A DNA stretch of 64,000 bases from an uncultured Pelagibacteraceae bacterium (GTDB lineage: Bacteria > Pseudomonadota > Alphaproteobacteria > Pelagibacterales > Pelagibacteraceae), in assembly GCA_902611175.1 (NCBI GenBank), contig CACLYQ010000002.1, positions 30,459 through 94,458 of the forward strand, read 5' to 3'. How positions within the stretch are numbered: the stretch's first letter is position 1; each line of letters starts with the position of its first letter. The position numbers were made by a program, and so were the translations under genes. Of this stretch, positions 8,845-19,211 are shown piece by piece. The notes below the pieces were generated by a model. That model did not search any database and had not been told where the DNA came from. It saw only the letters and a list, made by a program, of their open reading frames with translations.

Positions 8845-9992
8845 GCTTGAAGAATTGTTACAATTTCGAGGATTTTAGAAAATTAGCTAAAAAAAGATTA
8901 CCAGCTCCGATTTTTCATTACATTGATGGTGGTGCAGATGATGAAACCACTCTAAAAAGAAATACAAATTCGTTTGATGATTGTGATTTAGTGCCTAATA
9001 TTCTAAGAAGCGTAGGAGAACCTGATTTATCCACAACAGTTTTTGGAAGAAAAATTGATATGCCGATTTTTTTATCTCCTACTGCTATGCAAAGTTTATA
9101 TCATCCTGATGGAGATAAAGCTTCAGCGCGCGCTGCAGAAAAATTTGGTACTATGTATAGTATGTCGACAATGGCATCATTTTCTATTGAAGAAATTGCT
9201 AACATATCAAGTGGACCAAAATTATTTCAACTTTATATTCATAAAGACAAATCATTCACTGATGATTTGATTGATAGGTGTAAAAGAGCAAACTTCGATG
9301 GTCTGTGTTTAACAGTTGATACAATTGTTGCTGGAAATAGAGAAAGAGATCACAGAACTGGATTTACAACTCCTCCTAAATTTACTCTAGAAAGTATAAT
9401 GAATTTTGCAATGAGACCCGGATGGTTATTTAGATACTTCACAAACAAAAAGTTTGAACTAGCTAATATTAAACACAAAACTGATAAAGGGACCAATATT
9501 ACAAAATCTGTAATAGATTATGTTAATGAACAGTATGATCCAAAAATGAATTGGGACGATGCAGAATACTGTATAAAAAAATGGGACGGGCCTTTTGCAT
9601 TAAAAGGTGTGATGTCAGTTGAAGACGCAAAGAGAGCAGTTGATATTGGTTGTACTGCGATAATAATTTCTAATCATGGAGGAAGACAACTTGATGGATC
9701 TAGAACTCCATTTGATCAACTAAAGGCTATTTCAGATGCTGTGGGTGATAAGGTTGAGATAATTTTAGATGGAGGTGTTAGACGGGGAACTCATGTTCTA
9801 AAGGCTTTAGCTGCAGGTGCAACTGCTTGTAGTTTTGGTAAAGCTTTTTTGTTTAGCTTAGGAGCGGGTGGACAGCAAGGAGTAGAGAGGCTGCTTCAAA
9901 ATATGCACGACGAAATTAGAAGGAATATGATCCTTATGGGCTGCAAAAGTGTAAAAGAGTTAGATAGATCAAAGATAATTTACCGTAATTAA
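8841..9992 (+). CDS. FMN-dependent alpha-hydroxy-acid dehydrogenase (LldD-like), copy 2
   Basis: APIFHYIDGGADDE, ISNHGGRQLDGSRTPFD, DGGVRRGTHVLKAL; start overlaps the end of copy 1. Confidence 0.93.
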   Translation: MSLKNCYNFEDFRKLAKKRLPAPIFHYIDGGADDETTLKRNTNSFDDCDLVPNILRSVGEPDLSTTVFGRKIDMPIFLSPTAMQSLYHPDGDKASARAAEKFGTMYSMSTMASFSIEEIANISSGPKLFQLYIHKDKSFTDDLIDRCKRANFDGLCLTVDTIVAGNRERDHRTGFTTPPKFTLESIMNFAMRPGWLFRYFTNKKFELANIKHKTDKGTNITKSVIDYVNEQYDPKMNWDDAEYCIKKWDGPFALKGVMSVEDAKRAVDIGCTAIIISNHGGRQLDGSRTPFDQLKAISDAVGDKVEIILDGGVRRGTHVLKALAAGATACSFGKAFLFSLGAGGQQGVERLLQNMHDEIRRNMILMGCKSVKELDRSKIIYRN

Positions 9993-10081
9993 ATATTTTT
10001 TATAAATAATTTTTATTATTATTTACACTTTAAATAAATAGACATGAAGATGCTTTTCAGTTAATTTGTCGACGAAAAATT

Positions 10082-11251
10082 ATGATTGAACTAGCAAAAG
10101 CATTAGATCGTTTAGGAACTGAAAGTGCATTTTCTGTTTTAGCAGAAGCAAAAAAATTAGAAGCACAAGGAAAACCTATGATCCATTTAGGTCTAGGACA
10201 ACCTGACTTTAAAACTCCAAAACATGTAGTCGAAGCTGCAAAAAAAGCTTTAGATGACGGTCATCATGGTTATGTTTTATCAAATGGAATTCCAGAATGT
10301 CGAGAAGCTGTCGCAAGATGGGTTAAGAGACTTTACAATGCTGATATTGATCCAAATAGAGTTTTAATAATGCCAGGTGGTAAACCTACAATGTATTATG
10401 CAATTACTTGTTATGGAGAACCAGGTGTTGAAATAATTCATCCTACTCCAGCTTTTCCAATTTATGAATCAATGATTAACTACTCTGGAGCAAAAGCTGT
10501 TCCATATGATTTAACTGAGGATAAAGATTTAAAATTTGATCCAGACAAAATTCTATCTTTGATAACTGACAAAACTAGACTTTTAATCTTAATTAATCCA
10601 AATAACCCAACTGGAAGTTTTGTTGAAAAACCTGCAATTGATTACCTGGCAAAAGAATTAGAAAAACATCCGCAAGTCACAATTTTAAGTGATGAAATTT
10701 ATAGTAGACAAATTTTTGACTATAAAGAAATGCCGACTTTCTTTAACTATCCTAACTTAAGAGACAGATTAATTGTTCTTGAGGGTTGGAGTAAAGCATA
10801 TTCTATGACTGGATGGAGACTTGGTTGGAGTTACTGGCCAGAGCATTTGGTTGAACATGTAAACAAACTTTTGATTAATAGTGTATCATGTGTAAATGCA
10901 GCAGCCCAATATGCTGGTATAGCTGCATTAGATGGTCCAGAAGACTCAATTAAAGATATGTTAGACAAATTTACGTTAAGAAGAAATTTAATTCATAAAG
11001 GATTAAATGATTTACCAGGAGTTGAGTGTAGTTTGCCGGGAGGAGCTTTTTATGCTTTTCCGAATATAAAAGGGACTGGCATGAATGGATCTGAGTTTTG
11101 CAAAAAAGCTATGCATGAAGCTGGAGTAGCAATTGTTCCTGGCACTGCGTTTGGTAAGACTTGTAATGATTATGTTAGATTTAGTTTTGCTGCATCTAGA
11201 GATAATATAATGCAAGCCTTGGAAAACATAGGCAAGATGCTTTCTAAATAA
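10082..11251 (+). CDS. PLP-dependent class I/II aminotransferase
   Basis: LGQPDFKTP, INPNNPTG, LSDEIYS, GWSKAYSMTGWRLGW (PLP Lys) and PGTAFG motifs. Confidence 0.93.
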   Translation: MIELAKALDRLGTESAFSVLAEAKKLEAQGKPMIHLGLGQPDFKTPKHVVEAAKKALDDGHHGYVLSNGIPECREAVARWVKRLYNADIDPNRVLIMPGGKPTMYYAITCYGEPGVEIIHPTPAFPIYESMINYSGAKAVPYDLTEDKDLKFDPDKILSLITDKTRLLILINPNNPTGSFVEKPAIDYLAKELEKHPQVTILSDEIYSRQIFDYKEMPTFFNYPNLRDRLIVLEGWSKAYSMTGWRLGWSYWPEHLVEHVNKLLINSVSCVNAAAQYAGIAALDGPEDSIKDMLDKFTLRRNLIHKGLNDLPGVECSLPGGAFYAFPNIKGTGMNGSEFCKKAMHEAGVAIVPGTAFGKTCNDYVRFSFAASRDNIMQALENIGKMLSK

Positions 11252-11288
11252 ACTGTATTTTTAACTAATATTTTTGTATTATTAATTA

Positions 11289-12662
11289 ATGAATGAAACT
11301 GTCCAAGCAGAATTAAAAAAGATATTTAATGGGAGATTTTCCACATCTGAGTCTACTCGTGCAAATTATGCAAGAGGAGAAGATACCTATAATCCAATAT
11401 TATCGAAGGCAGTTGTATTTCCAGAAACTAATGAAGAAGTTTCAAAAATCCTTAAAATTTGTAACGAGCACAAAATTCCTGTTGTCCCGTTTGGTACAGG
11501 CACTTCTCTTGAAGGTCATGTTGTTGGAAATCAAAATGGTATTACAATTTCTCTAGAAAAAATGAATAAAGTTTTAAGCGTAAATGCTGAAGATTTTGAT
11601 TGCAGAGTACAAGCAAATGTAACAAGAAAACAATTAAATGAATACTTAAGAGAAGACGGAGTATTTTTTCCAATAGATCCTGGTGCGGATGCTGCACTCG
11701 GTGGTATGGCATCTACTTCAGCTTCAGGAACAATGGCAGTTAAATATGGAACAATGAGAACAGTTATTTCTGGTTTAACAGTTGTTTTACCAAATGGAGA
11801 CATAATTAAAACCGGTGCAAGAACCAAAAAAACTTCTGCGGGATATAACTTAACTAATTTGTTTATTGGATCTGAGGGAACTTTAGGAATTATTACAGAA
11901 GTTCAATTAAGATTATCACCAATACCTGAGAGTATAATGAGTGCAGTTTGCTATTTTACAGATTTAGACTCAGCAGTAAAGACTGCACAAGAAGTTATTC
12001 AGTATGGTGTTCCAATTGCAAGAATTGAAATGTTAAACAAAGATCAAATGGAAATTAGCATTAAATATTCAAAGTTAGAAAACATCAAAGCATCACCAAC
12101 TTTATTCTTTGAATTTCATGGTAGTGAACTATCAAATAATGAGTCTATAAAAATTGTTGAAGAATTATCAAAAAATAATGGTGGAAGTGATTTTCAATGG
12201 GCATCTTCTCCCGAAGAACAAAAAATACTCTGGAAAGCAAGGCATGATGTTTACTATTCAGTAAAAGCTTTAGGCCATGATATGAAAGTGTATTCTACAG
12301 ATGTTTGCGTACCAATTTCAAAGTTAGTTGAGTGTATTTCATGGGCGGAAAAAGAAGTTAAAAAATTAGGTTTAACTGCACCAATGGTTGGTCATGTTGG
12401 AGATGGAAATTTTCATTCAATAATATTGTATGATCCTGACGATGAAGAAAAACAAAAAAAAATTAGACAGTACAGCGATGATCTTATTAACAAAGCTTTA
12501 GAGTTAGAGGGAACAATTACAGGAGAACATGGAATTGGTCTTCAAAAAAAACATTACTTATTAAGAGAGCACCCAGACAATTTGCCAGTGATGAAAGCTA
12601 TTAAAAGAAGCATTGATGTAAACAATATCATGAATCCTGGTAAGGTTTTTGATCTAAATTAA
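11289..12662 (+). CDS. FAD-linked oxidase (glycolate oxidase GlcD / D-lactate dehydrogenase type)
   Basis: VPFGTGTSLEGHVVG, GGMASTSASGTMAVKYG, VGHVGDGNFHS, GTITGEHGIGLQKK. Confidence 0.93.
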   Translation: MNETVQAELKKIFNGRFSTSESTRANYARGEDTYNPILSKAVVFPETNEEVSKILKICNEHKIPVVPFGTGTSLEGHVVGNQNGITISLEKMNKVLSVNAEDFDCRVQANVTRKQLNEYLREDGVFFPIDPGADAALGGMASTSASGTMAVKYGTMRTVISGLTVVLPNGDIIKTGARTKKTSAGYNLTNLFIGSEGTLGIITEVQLRLSPIPESIMSAVCYFTDLDSAVKTAQEVIQYGVPIARIEMLNKDQMEISIKYSKLENIKASPTLFFEFHGSELSNNESIKIVEELSKNNGGSDFQWASSPEEQKILWKARHDVYYSVKALGHDMKVYSTDVCVPISKLVECISWAEKEVKKLGLTAPMVGHVGDGNFHSIILYDPDDEEKQKKIRQYSDDLINKALELEGTITGEHGIGLQKKHYLLREHPDNLPVMKAIKRSIDVNNIMNPGKVFDLN

Positions 12663-12673
12663 TCCAAAATAAA

Positions 12674-13627
12674 ATGAAAAAAATTTTAATCACAAGAAGG
12701 CTTTTAAGATCTTGTGAGGATAAAGCTAAAGAATTATTTGATGCTAAATTTAATTTAAATGATGAACTCTACTCTCAAAATAAGCTAATAGAGATGAGTT
12801 CAGGCTGTGATGGTATTTTATCAGCTCTAACAGATAAGCTAGATGCTGAAACAATTAATCATTTACCGGATAGTATCAAAATTATTTCAAACTTTGCTGT
12901 AGGTTTTGGAAATATAGATTTAGAAGCTGCAAAGAAAAGAGGGATTACAGTAACAAACACGCCAGATGTTTTAACCGATGCAACTGCAGAAATTGGGGTT
13001 TTGTTGATATTAGGTGCATGCAGAAGAGCATCTGAAGGAATTGAAAAAGCTAGAGAAGGTGGCTGGGTTTGGTCAGCAGATATGTTGATTGGTAAACAAT
13101 TAACAGGCACAAGACTTGGAATACTTGGAATGGGTAGAATTGGTCAAAAAATAGCAAAAATTGCTAAATCTTTAGGTATGATAATTCATTATCACAATCG
13201 TTCAAAATTAAGTGAAGAAAAAGAACAAGGTGCAACTTACCACGACAACTTAAATGATTTGATGAAAGTCTCTGATGTCCTTTCGGTATGTTGTCCTGCA
13301 TCTAAAGAGACAATAAATTTAATCAATAAAGATACACTAGAACTATTACCTAAAGGTGCTGTAGTGACCAATGTTGCAAGAGGAGATATAATTGAAGATG
13401 AAGCTTTAATAGATGCTTTGGAAAGAAGAAAAGTTTATGCAGTTGGGCTAGATGTATACAAAAATGAACCAAATTTAAATCCAGGATATCTTAAACACAA
13501 AAGTGCTTTTATTCTTCCTCATTTGGGTAGCGCGACTAAAGAAACTAGAACCGCAATGGCTAATCTAGCTATAGATAATATTGATGAGTTTTTCAAAACA
13601 GGTGGATGCAAAAACAAAGTTAATTAA
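12674..13627 (+). CDS. D-2-hydroxyacid dehydrogenase (glyoxylate/hydroxypyruvate reductase type)
   Basis: LGILGMGRIGQKIAK Rossmann motif, NVARGDIIEDEALIDAL, GLDVYKNEP, LPHLGSAT. Confidence 0.93.
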   Translation: MKKILITRRLLRSCEDKAKELFDAKFNLNDELYSQNKLIEMSSGCDGILSALTDKLDAETINHLPDSIKIISNFAVGFGNIDLEAAKKRGITVTNTPDVLTDATAEIGVLLILGACRRASEGIEKAREGGWVWSADMLIGKQLTGTRLGILGMGRIGQKIAKIAKSLGMIIHYHNRSKLSEEKEQGATYHDNLNDLMKVSDVLSVCCPASKETINLINKDTLELLPKGAVVTNVARGDIIEDEALIDALERRKVYAVGLDVYKNEPNLNPGYLKHKSAFILPHLGSATKETRTAMANLAIDNIDEFFKTGGCKNKVN

Positions 13628-13731
13628 CAATCTCAAGTTGTAATTGGTAATTAAAATTATTCTAACTTTCTAGACATATTTTTTATTTCAATTTAGAATT
13701 TGTTTATAAAAAAAAATTAGAGAGGAAAATA

Positions 13732-14793
13732 ATGAAAGCACAGGTTTTACATAAGTATGACCCAGAAATGAAAGCAGATGTTTGGGTTACAGGTGAAGAG
13801 TTACCAAATCCTAAAATTGAGAAAGCAAGCGATGTCATTGTTAAAATTGGAGCTGCAGGTGTTTGTAGAACTGATTTGCATATAATTGAAGGAGTTTGGA
13901 AGCACATTACAGATCAAAATAACGATCTATTGCCGATGGTAATGGGACATGAGAACGCTGGATGGATAGAGGAAGTTGGTAAAGATGTTACAGGATTTAA
14001 AAAAGGAGATGCAGTTATTTTACACCCTAAAGTTTCTGGCACAGGAGGAACATGCTTGGATTGTAGAAGAGGAAACGATATGCATGCTGAAGATCCAATT
14101 TTTGCAGGTTTGAATGTAAAACACGGGGGATATTCAGAATTACTTCAAACTAGCGTAAGAAATCTAATAAAAATTCCAAAAGTTTTAGGTCCAATAGACG
14201 TTGCGCCATTTTCAGACGCAGGTTTAACTGCTTACAGAGTTGTAAAAAAAGCTACTAGACACCTTCTGCCAGGTGAAAATTGTGTAATCATAGGTGCTGG
14301 TGGATTAGGACATATAGCAATTCAATGTATGAAAGCAATGTGTGCCGCAAATATTATTGTTGTTGAAAAAGCAAAAGCGCCTTTAGAACATGCAATGGAA
14401 CTAGGAGCTGACCATGGAGTTTTAATAGATGGTAATGAAATTGAAAAAGTAAAAGAACTTACAAAAGGAAAAGGTGCAGAGGCTGTTATAGATTTTGTTG
14501 GTGAAAAAGGTTCTACGCCAATGGGAATTAAAATGACCAAAGCAACTGGGACTTTCTATATTGTAGGTTACGGAGAAGAAATAAGAGTTTTGGCGATTGA
14601 TATGATCGATCAAGAAAAAAGTATAGTTGGAAGCTTAGTAGGTACATGGGCTGAATTATATGAATTAATGGAACTAGCAGATAAAGGTTTAGTAAAACTT
14701 TCAATGAAAGAATACAAACTTGAAGAAGCTAATAAAGCACTACATGATTTAAATGATGGTAAGATTAAAGGTCGTGCAGTGTTAGTTCCATAA
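13732..14793 (+). CDS. Zinc-type NAD(P)-dependent alcohol dehydrogenase
   Basis: GAAGVCRTDLHI, GHENAGWIEEVG, CVIIGAGGLGHIAIQ. Confidence 0.93.
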   Translation: MKAQVLHKYDPEMKADVWVTGEELPNPKIEKASDVIVKIGAAGVCRTDLHIIEGVWKHITDQNNDLLPMVMGHENAGWIEEVGKDVTGFKKGDAVILHPKVSGTGGTCLDCRRGNDMHAEDPIFAGLNVKHGGYSELLQTSVRNLIKIPKVLGPIDVAPFSDAGLTAYRVVKKATRHLLPGENCVIIGAGGLGHIAIQCMKAMCAANIIVVEKAKAPLEHAMELGADHGVLIDGNEIEKVKELTKGKGAEAVIDFVGEKGSTPMGIKMTKATGTFYIVGYGEEIRVLAIDMIDQEKSIVGSLVGTWAELYELMELADKGLVKLSMKEYKLEEANKALHDLNDGKIKGRAVLVP

Positions 14794-14817
14794 TTAACAA
14801 CAAAGAGAGGAAAAAAG

Positions 14818-16353
14818 ATGAAGACAATAAAAACTTGCGTAACCGCTCTAATATCAGCTTTGTTGGTATTTAGTCCTGTTGCGTATGCTGATAAGTGGAG
14901 TGATCAGTTTCCACATATCAAAGCAACTGGGGATATTCCTGGTGATTGTTCTTACGAGTCTATGTCTAAGAAAAACTATAAAGGCAAGACGCTTAAGATT
15001 AATACACATGCTGTACCAGTCATGGGAGAGCCAACAGCTCTACATGCTGAGCAGTTCGCTAAACTTACTGGAGCAAAAGTTGATGTTACTCATACACCAG
15101 CAGGTGACTTATATGCGAAAGCAATGGTACCATTTCAAGCTGGACAAGCTCCATATGACATCGTTTTTGGATTTTCAAACTTCATTAACGATTGGAGAAG
15201 ATACTTAGAGCCAGTTCCAAAGAAATACGTTGAGATGAAACAAATGAAAGACGTTACCCCGTCTCACATTGGTGTAGCATCTTGGGATGGTGTTATGTAT
15301 CAGTTTCCGGTTGATGGAGACAGACATTATCTAAAATATAGAAAAGATGTAATTGATAATCCTGAGTACCAAAAGCAATATAAGGAAGCTACTGGTAAAG
15401 AGTTAAAGGTACCAACAACTTGGAAAGAATATGGAGAAATGGCCGCTTATTTCAATGGATGGGATTGGGATGGTGATGGCGAGAAAGAATATGGATCAGC
15501 AGAAGTTATGAAAAAAGATGACCTGATGTATGCTGCTTTCTATTCAAGATCTGCTGCTTACTCTAAAAATCCAAAAACACCAGGTGGTTTTTTCTTTGAT
15601 TTAGAAACTATGAAACCACTAATTAACAATCCAGGTTTTGTTGAAGCATTAACAGATTGGGTTGCAGCAACCAAATATGTTCCACCAGGAGGAATAAATT
15701 TTGGTTTAGGTGATGAAATTGGATCATTTGGTGGAGGACAAACTTTGTTTAGTTTTTCATGGGATGATGCATTTGTTGCTGCTATGCAACCAGATAGTCC
15801 AATAAACAATAAAGTTGGTGCTGCACAGTTACCAGGAGCAATGAAAGTTTGGAATAGAAAAACTAACTCTTGGGATGAAGGCTTTAACCAAGCTCCTTTC
15901 TTCGTATGGGGATGGGCAGTTGGAGTAGCTAAGAAAAGTAAAGAGAAAGAAATGGCTTTCGATTACCTATGTTTCTTCGCTAACGAAGCTAACCACCAAG
16001 CGGACATTGGAATTGGTAGATTTGGTGTAAACCCATTTAGAAATGACGACTTTAAAGTTGATGTATGGACACAAATTGGTTGGGATAAAGATATTGCTCA
16101 ATCATATGTTGATACTCTTGCACAAATGGAACAAAGTAAAAATAGAGTATTTCCATTAAGAGTTCCTGGAACTTTTGAGTTTAATGCTGCATTGGCTACT
16201 GCTGCTGCAAAAGCATTAGCTGGTCAATTATCTCCACAAGCTGCTTTAGACGAAGCTGCTAAACAGTGGGAAGATATACTTAACAGAGTAGGAAAAGATA
16301 ACGTAAGAAAAGCCTATGCTGTTGGTGTAGCAATGGAAGATAATAAGCAATAA
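14818..16353 (+). CDS. ABC transporter extracellular solute-binding protein, family 1
   Basis: Signal peptide (TALISALLVFSPVAYADKW), family 1-type SBP, followed by two permeases and two ATPases. Confidence 0.93.
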   Translation: MKTIKTCVTALISALLVFSPVAYADKWSDQFPHIKATGDIPGDCSYESMSKKNYKGKTLKINTHAVPVMGEPTALHAEQFAKLTGAKVDVTHTPAGDLYAKAMVPFQAGQAPYDIVFGFSNFINDWRRYLEPVPKKYVEMKQMKDVTPSHIGVASWDGVMYQFPVDGDRHYLKYRKDVIDNPEYQKQYKEATGKELKVPTTWKEYGEMAAYFNGWDWDGDGEKEYGSAEVMKKDDLMYAAFYSRSAAYSKNPKTPGGFFFDLETMKPLINNPGFVEALTDWVAATKYVPPGGINFGLGDEIGSFGGGQTLFSFSWDDAFVAAMQPDSPINNKVGAAQLPGAMKVWNRKTNSWDEGFNQAPFFVWGWAVGVAKKSKEKEMAFDYLCFFANEANHQADIGIGRFGVNPFRNDDFKVDVWTQIGWDKDIAQSYVDTLAQMEQSKNRVFPLRVPGTFEFNAALATAAAKALAGQLSPQAALDEAAKQWEDILNRVGKDNVRKAYAVGVAMEDNKQ

Positions 16354-16364
16354 TTTTGTAAACT

Positions 16365-16394
16365 TGTGGCCGTTTTTTAACGGCCACATTTTAA
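16365..16394 (+). terminator. Rho-independent-type hairpin between ABC SBP and permease genes
   Basis: tgtggccgtt-tttt-aacggccaca (10-bp perfect stem) followed by tttt. Confidence 0.8.
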
Positions 16395-16414
16395 AATAAT
16401 CCAAAAAAAAAATT

Positions 16415-17281
16415 ATGAATTTTAAACACAAGTTTGTTTTTTTATTCCCAGGATTGTTTGTACTTATTGGAATTTTAATTTTTCCAATTATTTTTACTAT
16501 TAGATTAAGTCTTTCTGGATGGAATAGTTATACACCAGAAATGAACTTCATAGGCATTACGAATTACATAAGGTTATTTACTGATGACCCGAGGTTTTGG
16601 GAGTCTTTTTTTAGGCTAAGTTTTTTATCAGTAACTACAGTTATTCTTCAATATGTTATCGGATTTGCTTTAGCGATGATGGTTTGGAGAGAAATAAAAT
16701 TTAAAAGATTTTTTAGAGTAATTTTTCTAGTACCAATGATGACAACTCCAGTAATAATGACAGTTATTTGGAGAACATTTTTTCATGAGTCACTAGGTCC
16801 TGTAAATGATTTGTTAGGTGGATTAGGAGTAAAACCTATTTTATGGTTGAGTGATCCAGTTATTGCAAAGTTTACTGTTATAATTGTTGAAGTTTGGCAA
16901 TGGACACCGTTTATGTTTTTACTATTACTAGCTGGACTTTTGTCACTTCCAAAAGAACCCTTTTTGGCAGCCGCTATAGATGGAGCAAGTCCATTTAGAA
17001 AATTTGTTTATGTAACCTTTCCTTTGATGGCTCCAATATCAATTGGAGCAATAATAATAAGACTTATCGAGGCTTCAAAAATAATGGATACAGTATTTGT
17101 TTTGACCTCAGGAGGACCAGGTACTGCAACTGAGACCTCAAGTTTTTATATTTATATTAAAGGATTAAGAGAATTTCAGATGGGTTATGCAGCAACCTTA
17201 TCTTTCACTTATCTTGTAATAATGATTATCAGTTTAACGATAATAGCTAAAGTTTTAACCAAATTAATGATCAAAGAATAA
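16415..17281 (+). CDS. ABC sugar/polyol-type transporter permease
   Basis: MalF-like permease with EAA-type loop AAAIDGASPFRKFVYVTFPLMAPI. Confidence 0.93.
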   Translation: MNFKHKFVFLFPGLFVLIGILIFPIIFTIRLSLSGWNSYTPEMNFIGITNYIRLFTDDPRFWESFFRLSFLSVTTVILQYVIGFALAMMVWREIKFKRFFRVIFLVPMMTTPVIMTVIWRTFFHESLGPVNDLLGGLGVKPILWLSDPVIAKFTVIIVEVWQWTPFMFLLLLAGLLSLPKEPFLAAAIDGASPFRKFVYVTFPLMAPISIGAIIIRLIEASKIMDTVFVLTSGGPGTATETSSFYIYIKGLREFQMGYAATLSFTYLVIMIISLTIIAKVLTKLMIKE

Positions 17282-17283
17282 CT

Positions 17284-18132
17284 ATGAGCAAACTTTACAC
17301 TTTTCTTAAATATTTCTTTATTACATTTTGGACTGTATTTGTTGTTGCACCTTTTCTCTGGGCTGTATCAACATCTTTTAAAGACTTCCAATCTGTAAAT
17401 AGTAAAGTAACTTATATACCTTGGTTAGATTTCGAACCAACACTGGAGGGTTGGAGAGTTTTAATTAAGTCTCCAGCTAAAGGTGGAGTAGATATTGTCG
17501 AGCCTTATTTTAACAGTATTTTTGTAACCTGTACTGCTAGTTTAATAAGTATTGTTCTTGGAACACTTGCTGCTTATGCACTATCAAGATTTACCTTTAA
17601 AGCCGGATTTGTTAGAAACAACGATATTACTTTTTTCTTCATTTCACAAAGAATCATGCCTCCAATTGTATTATCAATTCCTTTCTTTATTTTTCTAAGC
17701 ACAATAGGATTGCTTGATAGTTTATTAGGTCTAGTGGTCGTATATATCGTTTTATTAATGCCAATTGCTGTTTGGATTATGGTAGATTTTTTTAATAGAG
17801 TTCCAAAAGAATTAGATGAGACTGCATTAATTGATGGGTGTAATCCTTATCAAGCTTTCTATAAAGTTGTTTTACCAAATTCAATACCTGGATTAATTGT
17901 TGCGGGAATGTTTTGTATTATTTTTGGATGGATAGATTTCTTTTTTGCATTTATTTTGACATTTACTGAAGTACAATTGTTACCTGTAAAAGTTGTTGCA
18001 CTTAATTCATCAATAACACCATGGTGGAGCCTTTCAGCATCAGCTTTAGTCTCAGTTGCACCATTAATAATCGTTGCATTTATAGTTGAGAGATATCTAT
18101 CAAAAGGAAATTTATCAGGAGCATTAAAATAA
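17284..18132 (+). CDS. ABC sugar/polyol-type transporter permease
   Basis: MalG-like permease; DETALIDGCNPYQAFYKVVLPNSIPGL loop. Confidence 0.93.
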   Translation: MSKLYTFLKYFFITFWTVFVVAPFLWAVSTSFKDFQSVNSKVTYIPWLDFEPTLEGWRVLIKSPAKGGVDIVEPYFNSIFVTCTASLISIVLGTLAAYALSRFTFKAGFVRNNDITFFFISQRIMPPIVLSIPFFIFLSTIGLLDSLLGLVVVYIVLLMPIAVWIMVDFFNRVPKELDETALIDGCNPYQAFYKVVLPNSIPGLIVAGMFCIIFGWIDFFFAFILTFTEVQLLPVKVVALNSSITPWWSLSASALVSVAPLIIVAFIVERYLSKGNLSGALK

Positions 18133-19211
18133 TGAATTTAATTGGAGAGAAAATTTCTTATAAACCTGATGAGCAATTTCATTTAAACGATGTCTCGTTT
18201 AATTTTAAAAAAGGCAATTTGTATACCATTTTAGGCAGAACTTTATCTGGCAAAACGACTCTTTTAAAAACAATTGCAGGATTATTAAATCCAGATCAAG
18301 GCTCAATTTCTTTTGAGGAAAAAGACTTTATTAAAATACCAGTTTGGGAAAGAAATGTTGCTATGGTCTATCAACAATTTATTAATTACCCTCATTTAAA
18401 TGTCTATGAAAACATAACTTTTCCATTAGAACAAAGAAAATTAAGTCCAGAGCAAATAAAAAAAGATGTAGATGAAGCTCTAAAAACTGTTGGATTGGTT
18501 GGATTTGAAAATAGAAAAATTCAGGAATTATCTGGCGGACAGCAACAGAGAGTTGCGCTTGCAAGATCACTTGCAAAAAAAGCAAAAATTTTGTTGCTAG
18601 ATGAACCGTTAGTTAATTTAGATTATAAACTTAGAGAGCAGTTAAGAGAAGAATTTAAAAGAATTTTCTCAGAAGGACTGTCCCAAGATACAATTTTAAT
18701 TTATTCAACAACAGATCCCCAAGAAGTAATGGAACTAAATGGAGAAGTAATTGTTTTAGATGAAGGGAAGGTATTACAAAAAGGGCCTGCCAAAGAAATT
18801 TTTGAAAATCCATCTAATTTAAAAGTTGCAGAAATATCAAATGATCCACCAATGAATGTTCTGAAGGGTTCAAAAAATTCAAAAAATTTAAATTTTGAGA
18901 ATATTTCTTTAGAAATTCCAAATCATTTTAAGAATTTAGAAGATAGAGATTATAATTTTGGAATTAGAGCTTCAGAAATTAAACTTGATGAGAATGGTGA
19001 AGAATTCGAAATAGAATTAGCAGAAATTAGTGGGTCAGAAACATTGCTCCACCTAAAAAGAGGAAACTCAAAAATAATTGCCTTAATCGAGGAAGTAATG
19101 AATTTTAAAATTCATGAGAAAGTAAAAATAAATTTTAATGCAAATAAGTTTTATGCTTTTGGAGAAGATGAAAAATTAGTTTCATCGCCATATGGAGGAA
19201 CAAATGGCTAA
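18132..19211 (+). CDS. ABC transporter ATPase subunit 1 (canonical LSGGQ, degenerate H-loop)
   Basis: Walker A LGRTLSGKTTL, LSGGQQQRVALARSLAKKAKILLLDEP, STTDPQEV at the switch-His position. Confidence 0.93.
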   Translation: MNLIGEKISYKPDEQFHLNDVSFNFKKGNLYTILGRTLSGKTTLLKTIAGLLNPDQGSISFEEKDFIKIPVWERNVAMVYQQFINYPHLNVYENITFPLEQRKLSPEQIKKDVDEALKTVGLVGFENRKIQELSGGQQQRVALARSLAKKAKILLLDEPLVNLDYKLREQLREEFKRIFSEGLSQDTILIYSTTDPQEVMELNGEVIVLDEGKVLQKGPAKEIFENPSNLKVAEISNDPPMNVLKGSKNSKNLNFENISLEIPNHFKNLEDRDYNFGIRASEIKLDENGEEFEIELAEISGSETLLHLKRGNSKIIALIEEVMNFKIHEKVKINFNANKFYAFGEDEKLVSSPYGGTNG

